Assembly (NCBI GenBank): GCA_010909165.1
Contig: MU008157.1
Span: forward strand, 310,001-374,000
Direction of reading: 5' to 3'
From: Anthoceros angustus
Taxonomy: Eukaryota > Streptophyta > Anthocerotopsida > Anthocerotales > Anthocerotaceae
DNA: 64,000 nt
Under the pieces are notes generated by a model. The model made no database searches, was not told the origin of the DNA, and was given only the letters and a program-made list of their open reading frames with translations. Positions 10,701-22,360 of this stretch are shown piece by piece. Both the position numbers and the translations under genes were made by a program. Every line of letters begins with the position of its first letter. Position 1 is the stretch's first letter.

Positions 10701-11402
10701 GTCGACCCACAACCAGATCCTTCTTAGCTGCGCACAGTTGTAGAACAGTATAAAACAGAGACTCAGAAATAGGACAGTCTGTTTGCGCCAGAGATTCCAG
10801 GGCTCCAACAGCCTCAGTAAGCTTCCCCTGCTGACATAACGTGCTCACGGTTATAGTCGTTACGGCGCCCATTTCCAATCCCGCACGCCTGCCAAGCTCA
10901 GCCTTGTCCGAAAAGCTCGACTTGGAAGAAAAGGCCCTATGACCCATCTGCATATCCCAAGAGACCAACCGCTCATCAACCCAAGCTGGCGTCAACACGC
11001 TGTTTAACCACAGGACCTGACGCCGAAAGTCAGGCGAACGGAACTCCTCTTATCTTGCCTATTGTCCCACCACATAGTAGGGTCCGGAAAAAACTGTTGC
11101 CACAGGAGCTCCTGCTCCTGGCGACCACCATCGCTGGAAGATCCTTCCCCAACCACACATTCTCTGGGAAGTGAAAGAGCTGGGTTCCTTACACTGCTGC
11201 ATCTAGAGCCCTTATGGTTTCCCAGCGGTTGACTCCCTGATGTGAGATGAGCGGGAGCTCCTCGTAAAATCCCTGTACACACACCAATTTGTTGGGTCCA
11301 CAAGGGATCCGGTTGCCATACTGTGACCACCTTCCCGCCCGCGCTCTCGGAAGATGAGGCTCTATTCAAGCTGTGGCAAGATGCCACAGTATGGCCAGCC
11401 AA
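7726..11402 (-). pseudogene. DYW:KP PPR gene, decayed copy
   Basis: This is the convergent paralogue of the plus-strand PPR gene, with the same leader, PLS triplets and a C-terminal domain ending CCSCKGRP. Lesions from 5' to 3': the codon matching the other gene's start ATG is GTG (near 11322) and no in-frame ATG precedes it; a run of G is one base short near 11040, breaking the leader in front of RSPDFRR; about 70 residues are missing after GYESTAYLGNH; each copy of a 303-bp duplication carries a 1-base loss (QIVE to QIW) and a 2-base loss (GELGEARG region); an in-frame TGA lies at 8355-8353 where the intact copy has Leu; and CSDCH is CSDRH near 7840, removing a zinc ligand. The PPR part still has six or more near-identical triplets (8353-9876). 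Some indels could be assembly errors, but the TGA and Cys-to-Arg changes are substitutions. Confidence 0.85.
9764..10380 (-). repeat. 303-bp perfect tandem duplication inside the PPR pseudogene
   Basis: Bases 9764-10077 and 10067-10380 are identical by eye with an offset of 303 bases, which is 101 codons or one P-L-S triplet. Both copies carry the same two frameshift lesions (ATATGG for ATTGTGG, and CTAATGTG in GELGEARG). The duplication therefore arose after the frame was already broken, and it is very young. Confidence 0.85.
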
Positions 11403-13308
11403 ACTGTGGCCATGCCACCCCTTCTACGTACATACATCGCAGACAATGTCACACAAGCTTGTATATAGGACCTAATTACTAAGCTTGTATGTAGTACTTA
11501 CTAAGTAGGAAGTACTCACAACCCTTATATAAGTACCTATATAAGTTTGTCCCTGACTAGGTTAGAGACTTTCATCTTGTGATCTACGTATTATGTGGTC
11601 TAAGTAAACTACGTAAAAAACCTTCATAACTCCTAACTACCTACTATAGAGCTTCATACCTACTATGAAGCTTCATGCTCTTTACCTATTGTTGTATGCC
11701 ATATTGGTTCTAGTATTGCTGGCGCGTTCCTATGAATTCAATACAAGATCAAACGAGTCTCATGACGGCACAAACCCCCAATCGAGTATGTTACCTTGCT
11801 GTACCCGTTCCATATCTGTGAGTGCAGCTGCCTGCCCTTCTGTAAGGCACCAGCACTTGCACAGGCCTTCAGAAGACAAACAAAAGTAACATGGTCACCC
11901 ACAATCAGGCCCTCCTGCTCCATTCTTTCATACAAAACAAGCGCCTCTTGAGCCCTTGCTGCATACACAGAAATGAGGGACGTCCATGTCACCACATCCT
12001 TTTCGGACAAGCTTTCAAAAACATGTCGCGCATCTTTCAGTTCGCCACATTTTGCATACATGCCCACCAGGCAGTTGCCAACAAAAGTTAGGAGGAATTA
12101 CACTGTCTAACACATCACAGTGCACTTTTCTCCCCGATTCCAAGTCGGCAGCACATGTACAAGCTTGATGGTTCCCCAAGTATGCAGTCGACTCGTAACC
12201 AAGTTTGACAGTGAGATCATGAACCCGTCGACCCACAACCAGATCCTTCTTAGCTGCGCACAGTTGTAGAACAGTATAAAACAGAGACTCAGAAATAGGA
12301 CAGTCTGTTTGCGCCAGAGATTCCAGGGCTCCAACAGCCTCAGTAAGCTTCCCCTGCTGACATAACGTGCTCACGGTTATAGTCGTTACGGCGCCCATTT
12401 CCAATCCCGCACGCCTGCCAAGCTCAGCCTTGTCCGAAAAGCTCGACTTGGAAGAAAAGGCCCTATGACCCATCTGCATATCCCAAGAGACCAACCGCTC
12501 ATCAACCCAAGCTGGCGTCAACACGCTGTTTAACCACAGGACCTGACGCCGAAAGTCAGGCGAACGGGAACTCCTCTTATCTTGCCTATTGTCCCACCAC
12601 ATAGTAGGGTCCGGAAAAAACTGTTGCCACAGGAGCTCCTGCTCCTGGCGACCACCATCGCTGGAAGATCCTTCCCCAACCACACATTCTCTGGGAAGTG
12701 AAAGAGCTGGGTTCCTTACACTGCTGCATCTAGAGCCCTTATGGTTTCCCAGCGGTTGACTCCCTGATGTGAGATGAGCGGGAGCTCCTCGTAAAATCCC
12801 TGTACACACCAATTTGTTGGGTCCACAAGGGATCCGGTTGCCATACTGTGACCACCTTCCCGCGCTCTCGGAAGATGAGGCTCTATTCAAGCTGTGGCAA
12901 GATGCCACAGTATGGCCAGCCAAACTGTGGCCATGCCACCCCTTCTACGTACATACATCGCAGACAATGTCACACAAGCTTGTATATAGGACCTAATTAC
13001 TAAGCTTGTATGTAGTACTTACTAAGTAGGAAGTACTCACAACCCTTATATAAGTACCTATATAAGTTTGTCCCTGACTAGGTTAGAGACTTTCATCTTG
13101 TGATCTACGTATTATGTGGTCTAAGTAAACTACGTAAAAACCTTCATAACTCCTAACGCTCTACTATAGAGCTTCATACCTACTATGAAGCTTCATGCTC
13201 TTTACCTATTGTTGTATGCCATATTGGTTCTAGTATTGCTGGCGCGTTCCTATGAATTCAATACAAGATCAAACGAGTCTCATGACGGCACAAACCCCCA
13301 ATCGAGTA
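10255..13308 (-). repeat. 1.5-kb tandem duplication of PPR gene 5' end and promoter
   Basis: Unit 1 spans 10255-11788 (1534 bp) and unit 2 spans 11789-13308 (1520 bp). The junction is GAGTA joined to TGTTACC, with GTA shared at both break points. The copies are nearly identical. The 14-base length difference comes from several small indels, for example CTTGCCCGAGCCC against CTTGAGCCC near 11950. Unit 2 duplicates the leader, the first PPR motifs and the upstream flank, leaving a truncated extra 5' end. Its leader (12923-12015 on the minus strand) is open in one frame through RSPDFRRQVLWLN into the first PPR, so it preserves a junction that unit 1 has lost. Confidence 0.9.
11524..11545 (-). 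promoter_or_regulatory. Candidate TATA element of the minus-strand PPR gene
   Basis: Two TATATAAG-like matches lie about 130 bp upstream of the leader on the minus strand, in otherwise AT-richer flank. The same element is repeated with the duplication at about 13045-13066. Assignment as a core promoter is inference from position and sequence only. Confidence 0.35.
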
Positions 13309-13429
13309 CAGCCTTATGGCCACGTCATCACGAGATGAATGTCCTCCGAGATTTGTTTGAACATGGTCCTATGACATGAGACAAGGAACAACAACAAAGT
13401 GGGACAAACTCTACGATATGCCTGTTAGC

Positions 13430-14123
13430 CTGTGGAAGCCATGTTGCTGAATAAAAACGAGAATATAGTTGGAGCTCAAGGGCAATAGTCGGCCAGTGGA
13501 AGCCATGTTGTTGAATAAAAACGAGAACATAGTTGGAGCTCAAAGGCTACAGTCAGCCTGTGGAAGCCATGTTGATGAATAAAAACCAGAACATAGTTGG
13601 AGCTCAAGGGCAACAGTCTTGTTACTGCAAGTGATGATTCATTACGAAAGTGAGCAGGCTTTATAGTTCCCTAGCTTGCTCGACTTCCAAAGCACAATAA
13701 ACTCATGGCAGCTGCATAGTCTCTACATTCCACCACATCAATAAACCATACAAAATCTACTTATTACTCAACCTACTATGGCCTAGCTCTTCAAGAGTAT
13801 GAGACCCTCAAAGGCGTTTCTTTGAGCCGCTTCTAACAAACCTCTGAGGGCCTTACATTAGAGATCATCTATGAGGCGACCCCTGAAGGACTTCCAAACC
13901 TTACAGGAATGCTCAACCCTTTTACTAGAGACAACATAGATCAATGGGCGGCCTCAAAAGACTTAGGCAGGCGCCACGACCAAAGTCATCAGGTTGGGAG
14001 GTACCCCTTATATGAAGCGGCGGGTTGCTTAACCTACTTTCGAACAACTAGAGAACGTATGATCACAATCTCTCACAATTTCTGAGAATTAAAATACGTG
14101 AAAACTTAGGGAAACCTCAAGCA
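13430..14123 (-). repeat. Candidate 3' LTR of copia element with 64-bp triplication
   Basis: Immediately downstream of the RNase H reading frame, the minus strand has a purine-rich tract (about 14124-14150, GGGGGCGAGGGGAA) followed by TGCTTGAGG, the usual layout of polypurine tract then LTR start. The far end of the stretch holds three direct copies of a 64-base unit starting at 13431, 13495 and 13559. Each contains GGAAGCCATGTTG, AATAAAAAC and TAGTTGGAGCTC on the plus strand. No matching 5' LTR is seen at the other end, so the boundaries are approximate. Confidence 0.5.
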
Positions 14124-17100
14124 TTCCCCTCGCCCCCGTTCCCACCTCTATGCCAGCTCTGTTGGCTGATGTTGCTCTTCATTAATGTCCTTCAGGAATT
14201 GGCGTATCCAGAGGATTTCCTTAGCTGCCAATGAAGTTGCTGCGTACTCCGCTTCGGTGGATGAGAGGCACACTGTCGCCATCTTCTTGCACGCCCAGGA
14301 GACTGTTGAGCTGTTGATCATGGTGCAATAAGCTGCTGTAGATCTTCTGGCATCAGGATCTCCAGCCCAGTCTGCGTCTGAAAAACATGTAAGTACAAGT
14401 TTGCTACTCATCGTAGGTATGAGAGGTGGGGATCTGGTTCCTTTTAAGTACCTAAGTATTCGTTTAACGCATGTCGATTGGGCTTTTCGAGTTGGAAGAT
14501 ACCTAGATGCTATATTTGACTGGGATATGCGGGCGTGTCAGTTGCTAGGTATAGAAGGCGCCTCTGACTTCACTATACTTGCTTCATTTCTTCTATTTGT
14601 GCGGTGTAGTAGGGGAATCTTCTGCGACACCTTTTCACTGCTGACTATGGGTGTGGTGACAGTCGGCATCTTTAAGGTTAAACCTATCCAACGTGGTCTA
14701 ATAATGTTGGTGAATAAAGAAGGAATGTTCTGTTGCACTTCTCTCAAACTGGACACCTAGGGCGAACTTGAGAAGGCCTATGTCTACAATCTCGTACTCT
14801 TTGGCAAGTAAATCTTTTACGTACTGAATGATCTGAGGGGAACTGCCGAAAATGAAGTTGTCATCAACATACAAGGTAAGTAAAGCAAAATTCTTTTCCT
14901 GTCTGAGGAGGTACACACTTGGGTCTGCGGCTAAAGGTAGGAAACCAGATTTCTTTAGGAACAAGTCCACTGTTTCGTTCCATACCTGAGCGGACTGTTT
15001 TAGTCCGTAGAGGGACTTCAGTAGCTTACAAACCTTCTTGTTATTTTTGATGTATCCCGGAGGTTGAAGCATGTAAATGTCTTCATTCAAGGTGCCGTAC
15101 AAAAGCGGTTTAACGTCGACTTGGTGAATCTCCGGATGGTGATGATGCCGGTGCCAAGAGTATTCTAAGCGATGTTGATTTCACCAGGGCTATAAAGTCG
15201 GTTCTCTTCGTAGTCAAAACCGAGGACTTGGTGAAGCCTCAGCGACTAGCCTTGCTTTGTGTCTTCATCTGGATTGACTTTCTCCTAAAGGTCCACTTGC
15301 ATGAAATGGGTTTCTGACCGGGGTAGGTCGTCAAGATCAAGTTTTATTCGCAACCAGTAGTATTCGAGACTTATGCTGCGGTCCATTCGAGGGTTCGGAA
15401 GGCTTCTTCAATTGGTAGGCACATCCTGCATCTCAATGGTTGACATAGCTTGATATAGAGCCGTTAACATGATGAGCTTCTTGTTGTTGTTGTTGCACAT
15501 CTTCATCGGGCTAGGGTAGCAGGTAAGGTTCTGGAGGTTGAAGCCCCGCGATGGTAATTGTCCTTCCAGCTAGGCCGAGGAGGGCGTTGACGGTAGAGCG
15601 TCTGAGTGAGGCTCAGAGCTCGGTAGTAAAGGTTGCTCGGTCTTTGAGTCTTGTCGGGTTGGGAAGTGGGTCAAGTTCGCGATTGGTTGGAGAGGTGGCT
15701 GACCTATGGCTTGTGGTTGTGCGGGTGTAGGTTGTGCAGGAGCTGGAGGCGGTGGCTGAATTGTGGCTTGTGCTGGAGCTATTGGTTGAGCAGCCTGATT
15801 GCCTATCTGGCCTTGCAGTTCAATGATTTCGTAATCTGTAGGGTTATATGTGTCCCCCTCAAGGTCAGAGAGGGAAGAAGGGGAGAAACCATGCAGGCTA
15901 GGAGTAGGCAGAGGGGTTTGAGTTTGCACAGATTGCAGATAAGTATTGAGCAGTGTGACTTCATGAAAAAGCACGCTGCGTGAGAGGGTTACCTGACGGG
16001 TGGAAGGGTCAAGTAATCTGTATGCCTTGGATTGGTCAGAATAGCCCATGAACAAGAGCTTCTTACCCTTGTCGTCCCATTTCTTGCGCAGGTCATCAGG
16101 GATATGGCGGCTGCCAAAAATCACAAGTGAGATATGCGGGGCTTCTGGCCCGTCCACCGCTCATATGGTGTGATGTTGGGAAGCTCCTTCGTGGGCAGTC
16201 GGTTTTTAAGATAGTTGGCCGTAAAGCGGCTTACGCGATATCCTTGTGTAAGCCACAGCGGCTTGAGCGGAGAGCAGATATTTCCAGCAATGATCTGTTC
16301 AGCCTTTCTGCAAAAGGGTTTTGGGCTGGTGTATAAGGTACGGTAAGCTATCGTTTGATGCCCTTGGTTGTGCAGTATTCCTGGAAGGAGTGACTCAGGT
16401 ATTCTCCAGCGTTGTCCATTCGAAGGGTGCTGACCTGAAGCCCTGTGTGCCGTTCCGCTAGTGCCACATACTCCTGGAAGCATTGAAGGGCCTGGTCTTT
16501 GTGATTGAGGAAGTATATGCAGCAATAGCGGCTCCATTCGTCCAGGAATGTCAAAAAATAGGAATGACCACCGAAAGAGGATGTACTCATTGGGCCACAG
16601 ATGTCCGAGTGGACGACTTCAAGCAAACGCTTCACTCTTGTAGGTAAGGGGTCATTGAAAGGTAGCTGGTTCAGCTTGGTGTATTGACAGATCTCGCAGT
16701 GCAGGTCTGGAAATATTTTCCCTGAGATTGGGTCCCGATACATGGTTGGACTGGACAGGGAATTCAAGTAGCGGGTGCTGAGGTGACCAGCTCGACAGTG
16801 CCATAAGAGGGAGTCAGACTTGGAGAGGGTTCTTGTGGCTGACTTCTGGGTGTCGACAAGCAGGGAAGTTGACTGGATAGTGAGAAGATAGAGATCGTTG
16901 TAAGGGAGGCCATGTGCTAGGATAGTCTTGGATGGGTCACGGAATCTATGAATAAGGCAGTGGTTACCCTGAAAGGTGATGACTAAGTTGTGTTCCGTGG
17001 CTAGCTTTGTGACGAGTTCTTGGTCATGCGGGGACATGCAGGACTCGATGATGAGGAGACATTCTCCATTCGGATTGCGGTGAGGCGTTGCGGTACACTA

Positions 17101-17500
17101 CGGCGCTATCGTCTCCTAAGCGAACATGTTGGTCTGCAGGTGAATCATGGTAAGATTCAAAAGCTTCTTTGCTGCTGCAGATATGCGTAGTCGCTCCGGA
17201 ATCCAGGAACCATTTGCTTTCATCTTCTCGTGAGTGTTAAGTTGCTGAAACGAGAGGTTGGAGAAGGCGACTTTGTGCTTGTGTAGTGGGATTCACGAGG
17301 TGCATCGCGACGGTTCCCAGCAAGTTTCTTCTGCACTCATTTTCAAAGTGCCCAGGAATACGGCACCAGTTGCACGGGCCCTTGGTCCTGCGGTCAGGTT
17401 GCTTGTTGATACTGAAAGATGGTTGAGAAAAGGGCCTTCGCGCTTGAAGTTGCCGCGGCCTCCATCTCTCCCTATTAAAAAGGTTTGGATGAATTTACCA
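14124..17500 (-). mobile_element. Ty1/copia retrotransposon, degenerate
   Basis: The minus strand carries copia modules in the order gag, integrase, reverse transcriptase, RNase H. A gag zinc knuckle CNWCRIPGHFENEC (C-x2-C-x4-H-x4-C) is at about 17390-17340. A gag-pre-integrase/integrase stretch (17037-16121) has LLWHCRAGHLS, CEICQYTK, VHSDICGPM and DNAGEY. A connecting frame follows at 16157-15570. The reverse transcriptase frame (15102-14698) has LLKSLYGLKQSAQVW and the catalytic LYVDDN. RNase H (14411-14148) has FSDADWAGDPDARRST and STEAEYAA. Frames are interrupted many times, and the RT N-terminus (15570-15100) is scrambled. The 5' part of gag and the 5' LTR are missing; FIGL1 begins 300 bp beyond. 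It is an immobile relic. Confidence 0.92.
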
Positions 17501-17811
17501 TAGAAAATAAGGCTTGGATGGAAACAGCTAAAGAAGCCGGATGAAGAGAAGAATTTTATTTAAGTCCACTCAGGACGGATTTCCGTCATGGGACTTGGAT
17601 GCTTAATCACGAGGTTCTTATAAATGTGTGTCCATTTGGCCTAAGCCACTTGGACACACATGACAATGGGATGTCATATCTGCTTTGTGCCCGGACATTT
17701 GAGAAATATGTAGACGATCTAAGGGTCGCGCTTTCCCGCCGTTCGACGTTCGAGCCCTACCCCGCTCAAACACGAAACTTGGACATTTCGGTGGCAGCCA
17801 ATGTTGGTGCG

Positions 17812-20800
17812 ATGGACAAGGAGGCCGAGGCCGACGGAAATCAAACTGGCGAGCTGGACAGATCGGATCCTGAGAAGCTGCAAAGGCTTCATTCCCTTCT
17901 CTTCGGTTCGGAGATCGCTCTCGGAAACGGGGATACGGAGACCGCGCTCGGCCTGGCCTTGCGTCTGCTCGGATTTCTGTTAAGCGAGTGTAAGACCGCC
18001 GAGGATGAGGCCTACCTGAAGCCTCTGCTGAAGCAGGCGTACCAGAGAGTAGATGCTGCGCAGGATGCGACGTTGGTGGACAGGTCAGCTTTGTTGCTGT
18101 GAAATTTGTGGGATTGACTCGCCTGGCGCTCTCGACTCACAGTGTGCTTCCGTACTGCAGTCAAGCTTTGGGGCAGGCGAGGTGTAAAGATGGTTTCCTG
18201 TTTCGCCATCAGAGGCCACTTGATCTGGAGAGCATTATGAGATCCAGGTACCTGCGTCCGTTTGTCTGCCAGGAGCAGGAGAATTCTGTGGATCGACTGG
18301 TAAGCCAGTGCCTCTGTTGCTCGGGATGACGGTGTAGGGCGGCTTGCGTACTCACCTGTCGTGCGTGGTTGAACGATTTTTAGGGCCAGGCTTCCACGTC
18401 CCAGCCCTGTGAGGACCAGGATGGGCACGCTGGGAGGCAGGCTGCGAATGGGCTGAAACCCAGGAAGCCCTTGATGCAGTCTAAACTAGTCACATTGTAC
18501 GCAACACCGAAGGTTGACAACTCAAGAAGCCTGGGTGCCAAGTTCGCTTCACGTGTCGGAGATGCTAGCACCTCAGGGCGGAGATGTGCTTCGGAGGAAG
18601 AGGGTGCAGTGCCTTCCAGCTACACGAAAGCTCGTTTTGTGTCCACTGACCAGCACAGAAAGTCGGCTGAGTGCTCGGATTTGGAAGTTGCAGCTCCAGA
18701 GGATGAGGAAGGAGACGTGATTGCTCGATATCGAGCTAACAAAAAGCGATTCAGGGATCCTTGTCTGCCCAGTTTGAGACCCGACAAGGGAAGAGCTCCG
18801 TGGAAGGAGGGGTCAAATGAAGACGAAGAGGCTGGACGTCCAGCCAAACACTTCATGACTGCGAGTCAAAAACTTGTGTTGTCCCTCTGCCTGTTCAACC
18901 TTTCCAGCAAGACACTTTGCTTCCAGTCTTTGGAGATCAGCCATTTTCATGAAACTGATTTGCGAGTCCTGAAACTAGGATTTGCGAGTTCTGAAAGCAT
19001 GACCGCTGTGACTCTGGCTGTTCTCTTCAGGTGCTCGATGGAGCTCAGAACCGAGTTGCAGGAGGAAACGGTGCTGGCAGTTCTCGGTCGGAGGCTGAGG
19101 GTTTGGCCAATCAAAAACCAGTATTGTGCTCCTACCTGTTCAACCATCGTAGCAAGACAGCCCTCGTTTGCACTCTTTGGAGTCAGCAAATCATGAAACT
19201 AAGATTTTGAAGTCCTGCGGACACTGCCCCCTGAGGCAATATCACACTGTCTTTGTTCTTCAGGCGCTCGATGGAGCTCAGAACCGAGTTGCAGGAGGAA
19301 ACAGTGCTGGTCACATGCGGGGGACTGGAATAAAAACATTGGGACTGCCCCGAAGGGGTGTCCGTCAAGGGTTTGTTCCACCCTTCCGAAGTAATGGTTA
19401 CGCAGGTGGGAGTGGTGGAGCAACTGGGATGTATCGGCCCCCATCCAATGTGGATAATGGCGTAGAGGACTCAACAAGACAATGGTACGGAACCTCATGC
19501 AACTGAAAGAAACCTTTTGATGTCAAGTTGTTATTTGTTGATGAGATCTTGAGCATATGAAGCAAACCACTGCTTCATCTGAACTGAAACGAGCAGATTG
19601 CAGCTTGGAGCTACTTGCAGGCCCTGATGGGGAGTTGCCTGAGCGTCTGCGGAATCTGGACCCTAAGCTATTAGAGCACGTCAGCAACGAGATCATGAAC
19701 CGGGACACACATGTCCGGTGGGATGACATAGGTGAGCTGCAGATGTTCCAAAAGACATTTTCTCCTTTTCTGTAAGGTCTACACTCTAACCTCGTTGCAT
19801 GTTGTGTTTTTCATCTTCAGCTGGACTTGATCATGCGAAAAAGTGTGTCACGGAGATGGTCATCTGGCCCCTCCTAAGACCAGATATCTTCCAAGGCTGT
19901 CGTTCCCCGGGCAACGGTCTTCTTCTTTTCGGCCCTCCAGTAAGTTTCAGATCATCAGTATAGGCTCAGGCTTGTGCATCCTTTCCTCCCTGAAACCTTG
20001 GGCTCGAGCTTGCCTCTGCAGGGAACTGGCAAAACCATGATAGGGAAGGCTATTGCTGGGGAAGCCAACGCTACCTTCTTTTCCATCTCAGCTAGCTCCC
20101 TGACCAGCAAGTGGGTATGTAATAGAACATTGAATTCTACCATCCTTAAGTAACTGCAGCGGTACAAGAAATGATCGCATCTTTGTTTTGATACTAGCCT
20201 GGATCCCGCTCCCGTGCAGATTGGAGAAGGTGAAAAGCTTGTTAGAGCTTTGTTTGGAGTCGCCAGCTGTCGGCAACCTGCTGTCATCTTCGTTGATGAA
20301 ATCGACTCATTGCTGTCCCAAGTAAGGAATATGAATAGGTGCCACAGTTCGTCGCATGCTGTGCCGTTCCTATTGATCTCATGGAAGGTTGTGAGCATGG
20401 GTGCAGCGTAAAGCAGACGGGGAGCACGAGTCCAGCAGAAGATTGAAAACACAGTTTTTAATTGAAATGGAGGGTTGTAGCAGTGGCACGGAGAAAGTCC
20501 TCCTCATCGGTAATGATTCAGTTTCGGACATTTCAAACCATCTCAGTAAAATGTTGCTGCCAACTGAAACAGTGCCTATCTGTCAGGTGCAACTAACAGA
20601 CCCCAGGAACTAGACGAAGCAGCAAGGAGACGGCTTGCCAGACGGCTTTACATCCCGTTGCCCTCTGCTGGTACGTCCCACTGTCTCTGTACTAACGGTA
20701 TTGCCCCTTATCTGTCGTTGCCTCTACGATGCCCAGCTAAACCACAAGCTTGTGCCCGTACAGAGGCGAGAGGATGGATAGTGCGCAGCCTGTTACAGAA

Positions 20801-21251
20801 GGATAACCTCATGACGCTTTCACAGGAAGAACTTCAGACGATCTGCGCGAGTACAGAGGGTACGTTCAAGAAGTTTAAACTTCCATCAACTGTTTTGCTA
20901 GGTTGCTAAGATCACTGATTCTGACTGCTGTATTCTGGATTCAGGGTACTCAGGTTCTGATATGAAGCATCTCGTGAAAGAGGCGTCCATGGGTCCTTTG
21001 AGAGAGGCCCTGATGCAAGGGAAAGATATCAGCCAACTAAGCAACGACGAAATGAGGCCCATCCGCGTTGAGGTACTTTAGCTTGAACCCATCTTGGACG
21101 TATCAAACCTTTCCTTCGAAGTATTATCAACCTGCTGCTCTGTTTGCCTCAGGACTTCACGAAGGCGTTGGAACAGGTAAGGCCCTCTGTGTCGCCGGAT
21201 GAACTAGGTCAATATGAAGACTGGAACAAGCAATTTGGTGGTCTGACATAG
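17812..21251 (+). CDS. FIGL1: FIGL1, fidgetin-like AAA ATPase
   Basis: Exons can be joined across about a dozen short introns. Exon 1 is 17812-18083, exon 2 18161-18299, and exon 3 starts at 18384. The AAA core runs through separate exons as [31 protein letters not shown] (Walker A, about 19930-20040), [19 protein letters not shown] (Walker B, about 20280-20320), [33 protein letters not shown], and the Vps4-type C-terminal [11 protein letters not shown] before TAG at 21249-21251. The N-terminal half is variable and contains RQGFVPPF. Fidgetin-like 1 is a meiotic-clade AAA ATPase that restrains RAD51/DMC1 strand exchange and so limits crossovers; related proteins sever microtubules. An exon is duplicated (19031-19130 and from 19264; both copies read [12 protein letters not shown]). 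The splice between the exon ending near 19470 and that starting near 19560 is uncertain. Confidence 0.94.
19031..19480 (+). repeat. Tandemly duplicated exon of FIGL1
   Basis: Two exons with near-identical starts lie 233 bp apart, each behind its own CTTCAG acceptor: GTGCTCGATGGAGCTCAGAA at 19031 and GCGCTCGATGGAGCTCAGAA at 19264. The preceding intron is duplicated as well, in diverged form (compare about 18890-19030 with 19135-19263). Both exons join in phase 0, so including either or both keeps the frame. Confidence 0.75.
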
Positions 21252-21350
21252 AGAGCGAGGCCCCCTGTGAATAAGCTACAAATATAAACGCCACATTTTA
21301 ATGAATTTCATCCGTCCAAAGCACTCCCATTTCCGCCGCCGAAATCGTTT

Positions 21351-22360
21351 CTATTTCCTTCGAACCTTGATCTTCAAATACAACTTCACTTTCCCGTCAG
21401 GCAGTGGAAGACTTTCTGGAAATCGAAGAGGAACTTCAAACTCGCCCAATGATGAGATGGGAACGTCCATCTCTAAGTTTGCAGGTTGTACGACGACCCC
21501 TAATTGTCTCTCGACCTGCGCACCGAGGGAAGTCCATCAGAAAAGGCCAAGAGTGCTCCCGGTTGGAGTTCAAGGATGACCAGACCTCAGCTGCGACTTC
21601 ATCCGTGTTGATGGAAAACTGCAAAGTGCTGGTTTTACCAAGCTCCTTCCTTATGACCTGCACATGGAAGCAACTTGTTGGAGGCAGAATACACCAAAGG
21701 TGACCCACCCACCAACAAACTATACCAGTCGCTGATAGCAGAGCTGAGGAACGCCATACCACACGGCCAGAGTCCAGTCTCTTTAAAATAACACTGACAT
21801 CCTTCAGCTTGTCATCTTTAGGTTTCAACTCTTCCTTAACCTCGTCTTTGGCCTTCTCCTTTGACGGCTGGACAGCCTGTGCAATAGCAGCAGCACCACT
21901 CCTTCAGCTGAGTACTTCTCCAAACAACAGTCTGGGGGGCAACCACAGAGAGGGAAGAAACGCCATCGTTACCTCCAGCTGCTTTTTAACCAAGGTGACA
22001 TACTTTTCGATGGCGGGAAGGGCAATAAGTTCAGGGATGAGCTTGTTCCGTGCATAGCCAGGCGCGACCTTCACGATCTGCCCGGCCTTCCCCAACCCTG
22101 CCAAAGGCTGTAGAGCAGTCAGACCTCGATCCCACAGGTAAATGCCTCCAACAAATCAACATCCTTGCACCAAACCGAATGCATACCTTCGTCAAGATCA
22201 CCTCTTGCTTGGACCTGACTCTAATGCCTCGGATAAACGATGCGGTAGGATTCCTGCCGCATCCACGGTAATTGGACAAGGAAATCACAAACGTCCTGCC
22301 CTAGCCGGCATTGGCACTGGCTCTGGCAGCGACACGCACCGCAGCAATGGATCTGAGCAT
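21351..22360 (-). CDS. Mitochondrial-type ribosomal protein bL9
   Basis: Five exons are visible: 22360-22187, 22107-21973, about 21907-21760, 21657-21586 and 21515-21351. Conserved bL9 signatures are KQEVILTK, PLAGLGKAGQIVKVAPGYARN and LIPELIALPAIEKYV. The C-terminal domain has SLGEFEVPLRFPESLPLPDGKVKL and ends KVRRK. The pattern matches the plant mitochondrial form of L9 rather than the plastid one, and the Arg/Ala-rich start MLRSIAAVRVAARASANAG looks like a mitochondrial presequence. bL9 binds 23S rRNA at the base of the L1 stalk. Two defects stand out: codon 20 is an in-frame TAG (22303-22301), and no splice I tried keeps frame into GAAAIAQAVQPSKEKAKDEV near 21895, as if one base were missing. 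It is therefore either damaged or affected by sequence error. Confidence 0.82.

Noticed and set aside
1-13308. The repeated PPR region as a novel multi-gene defence or mating locus
   Set aside because: All open frames resolve to two DYW:KP PPR genes, their fragments and duplicated flanks; no partner genes are present.
13431-13622. Evenly spaced repeats that could suggest a CRISPR-like array
   Set aside because: Three directly abutting 64-bp copies with no unique spacers, in a eukaryotic LTR context.
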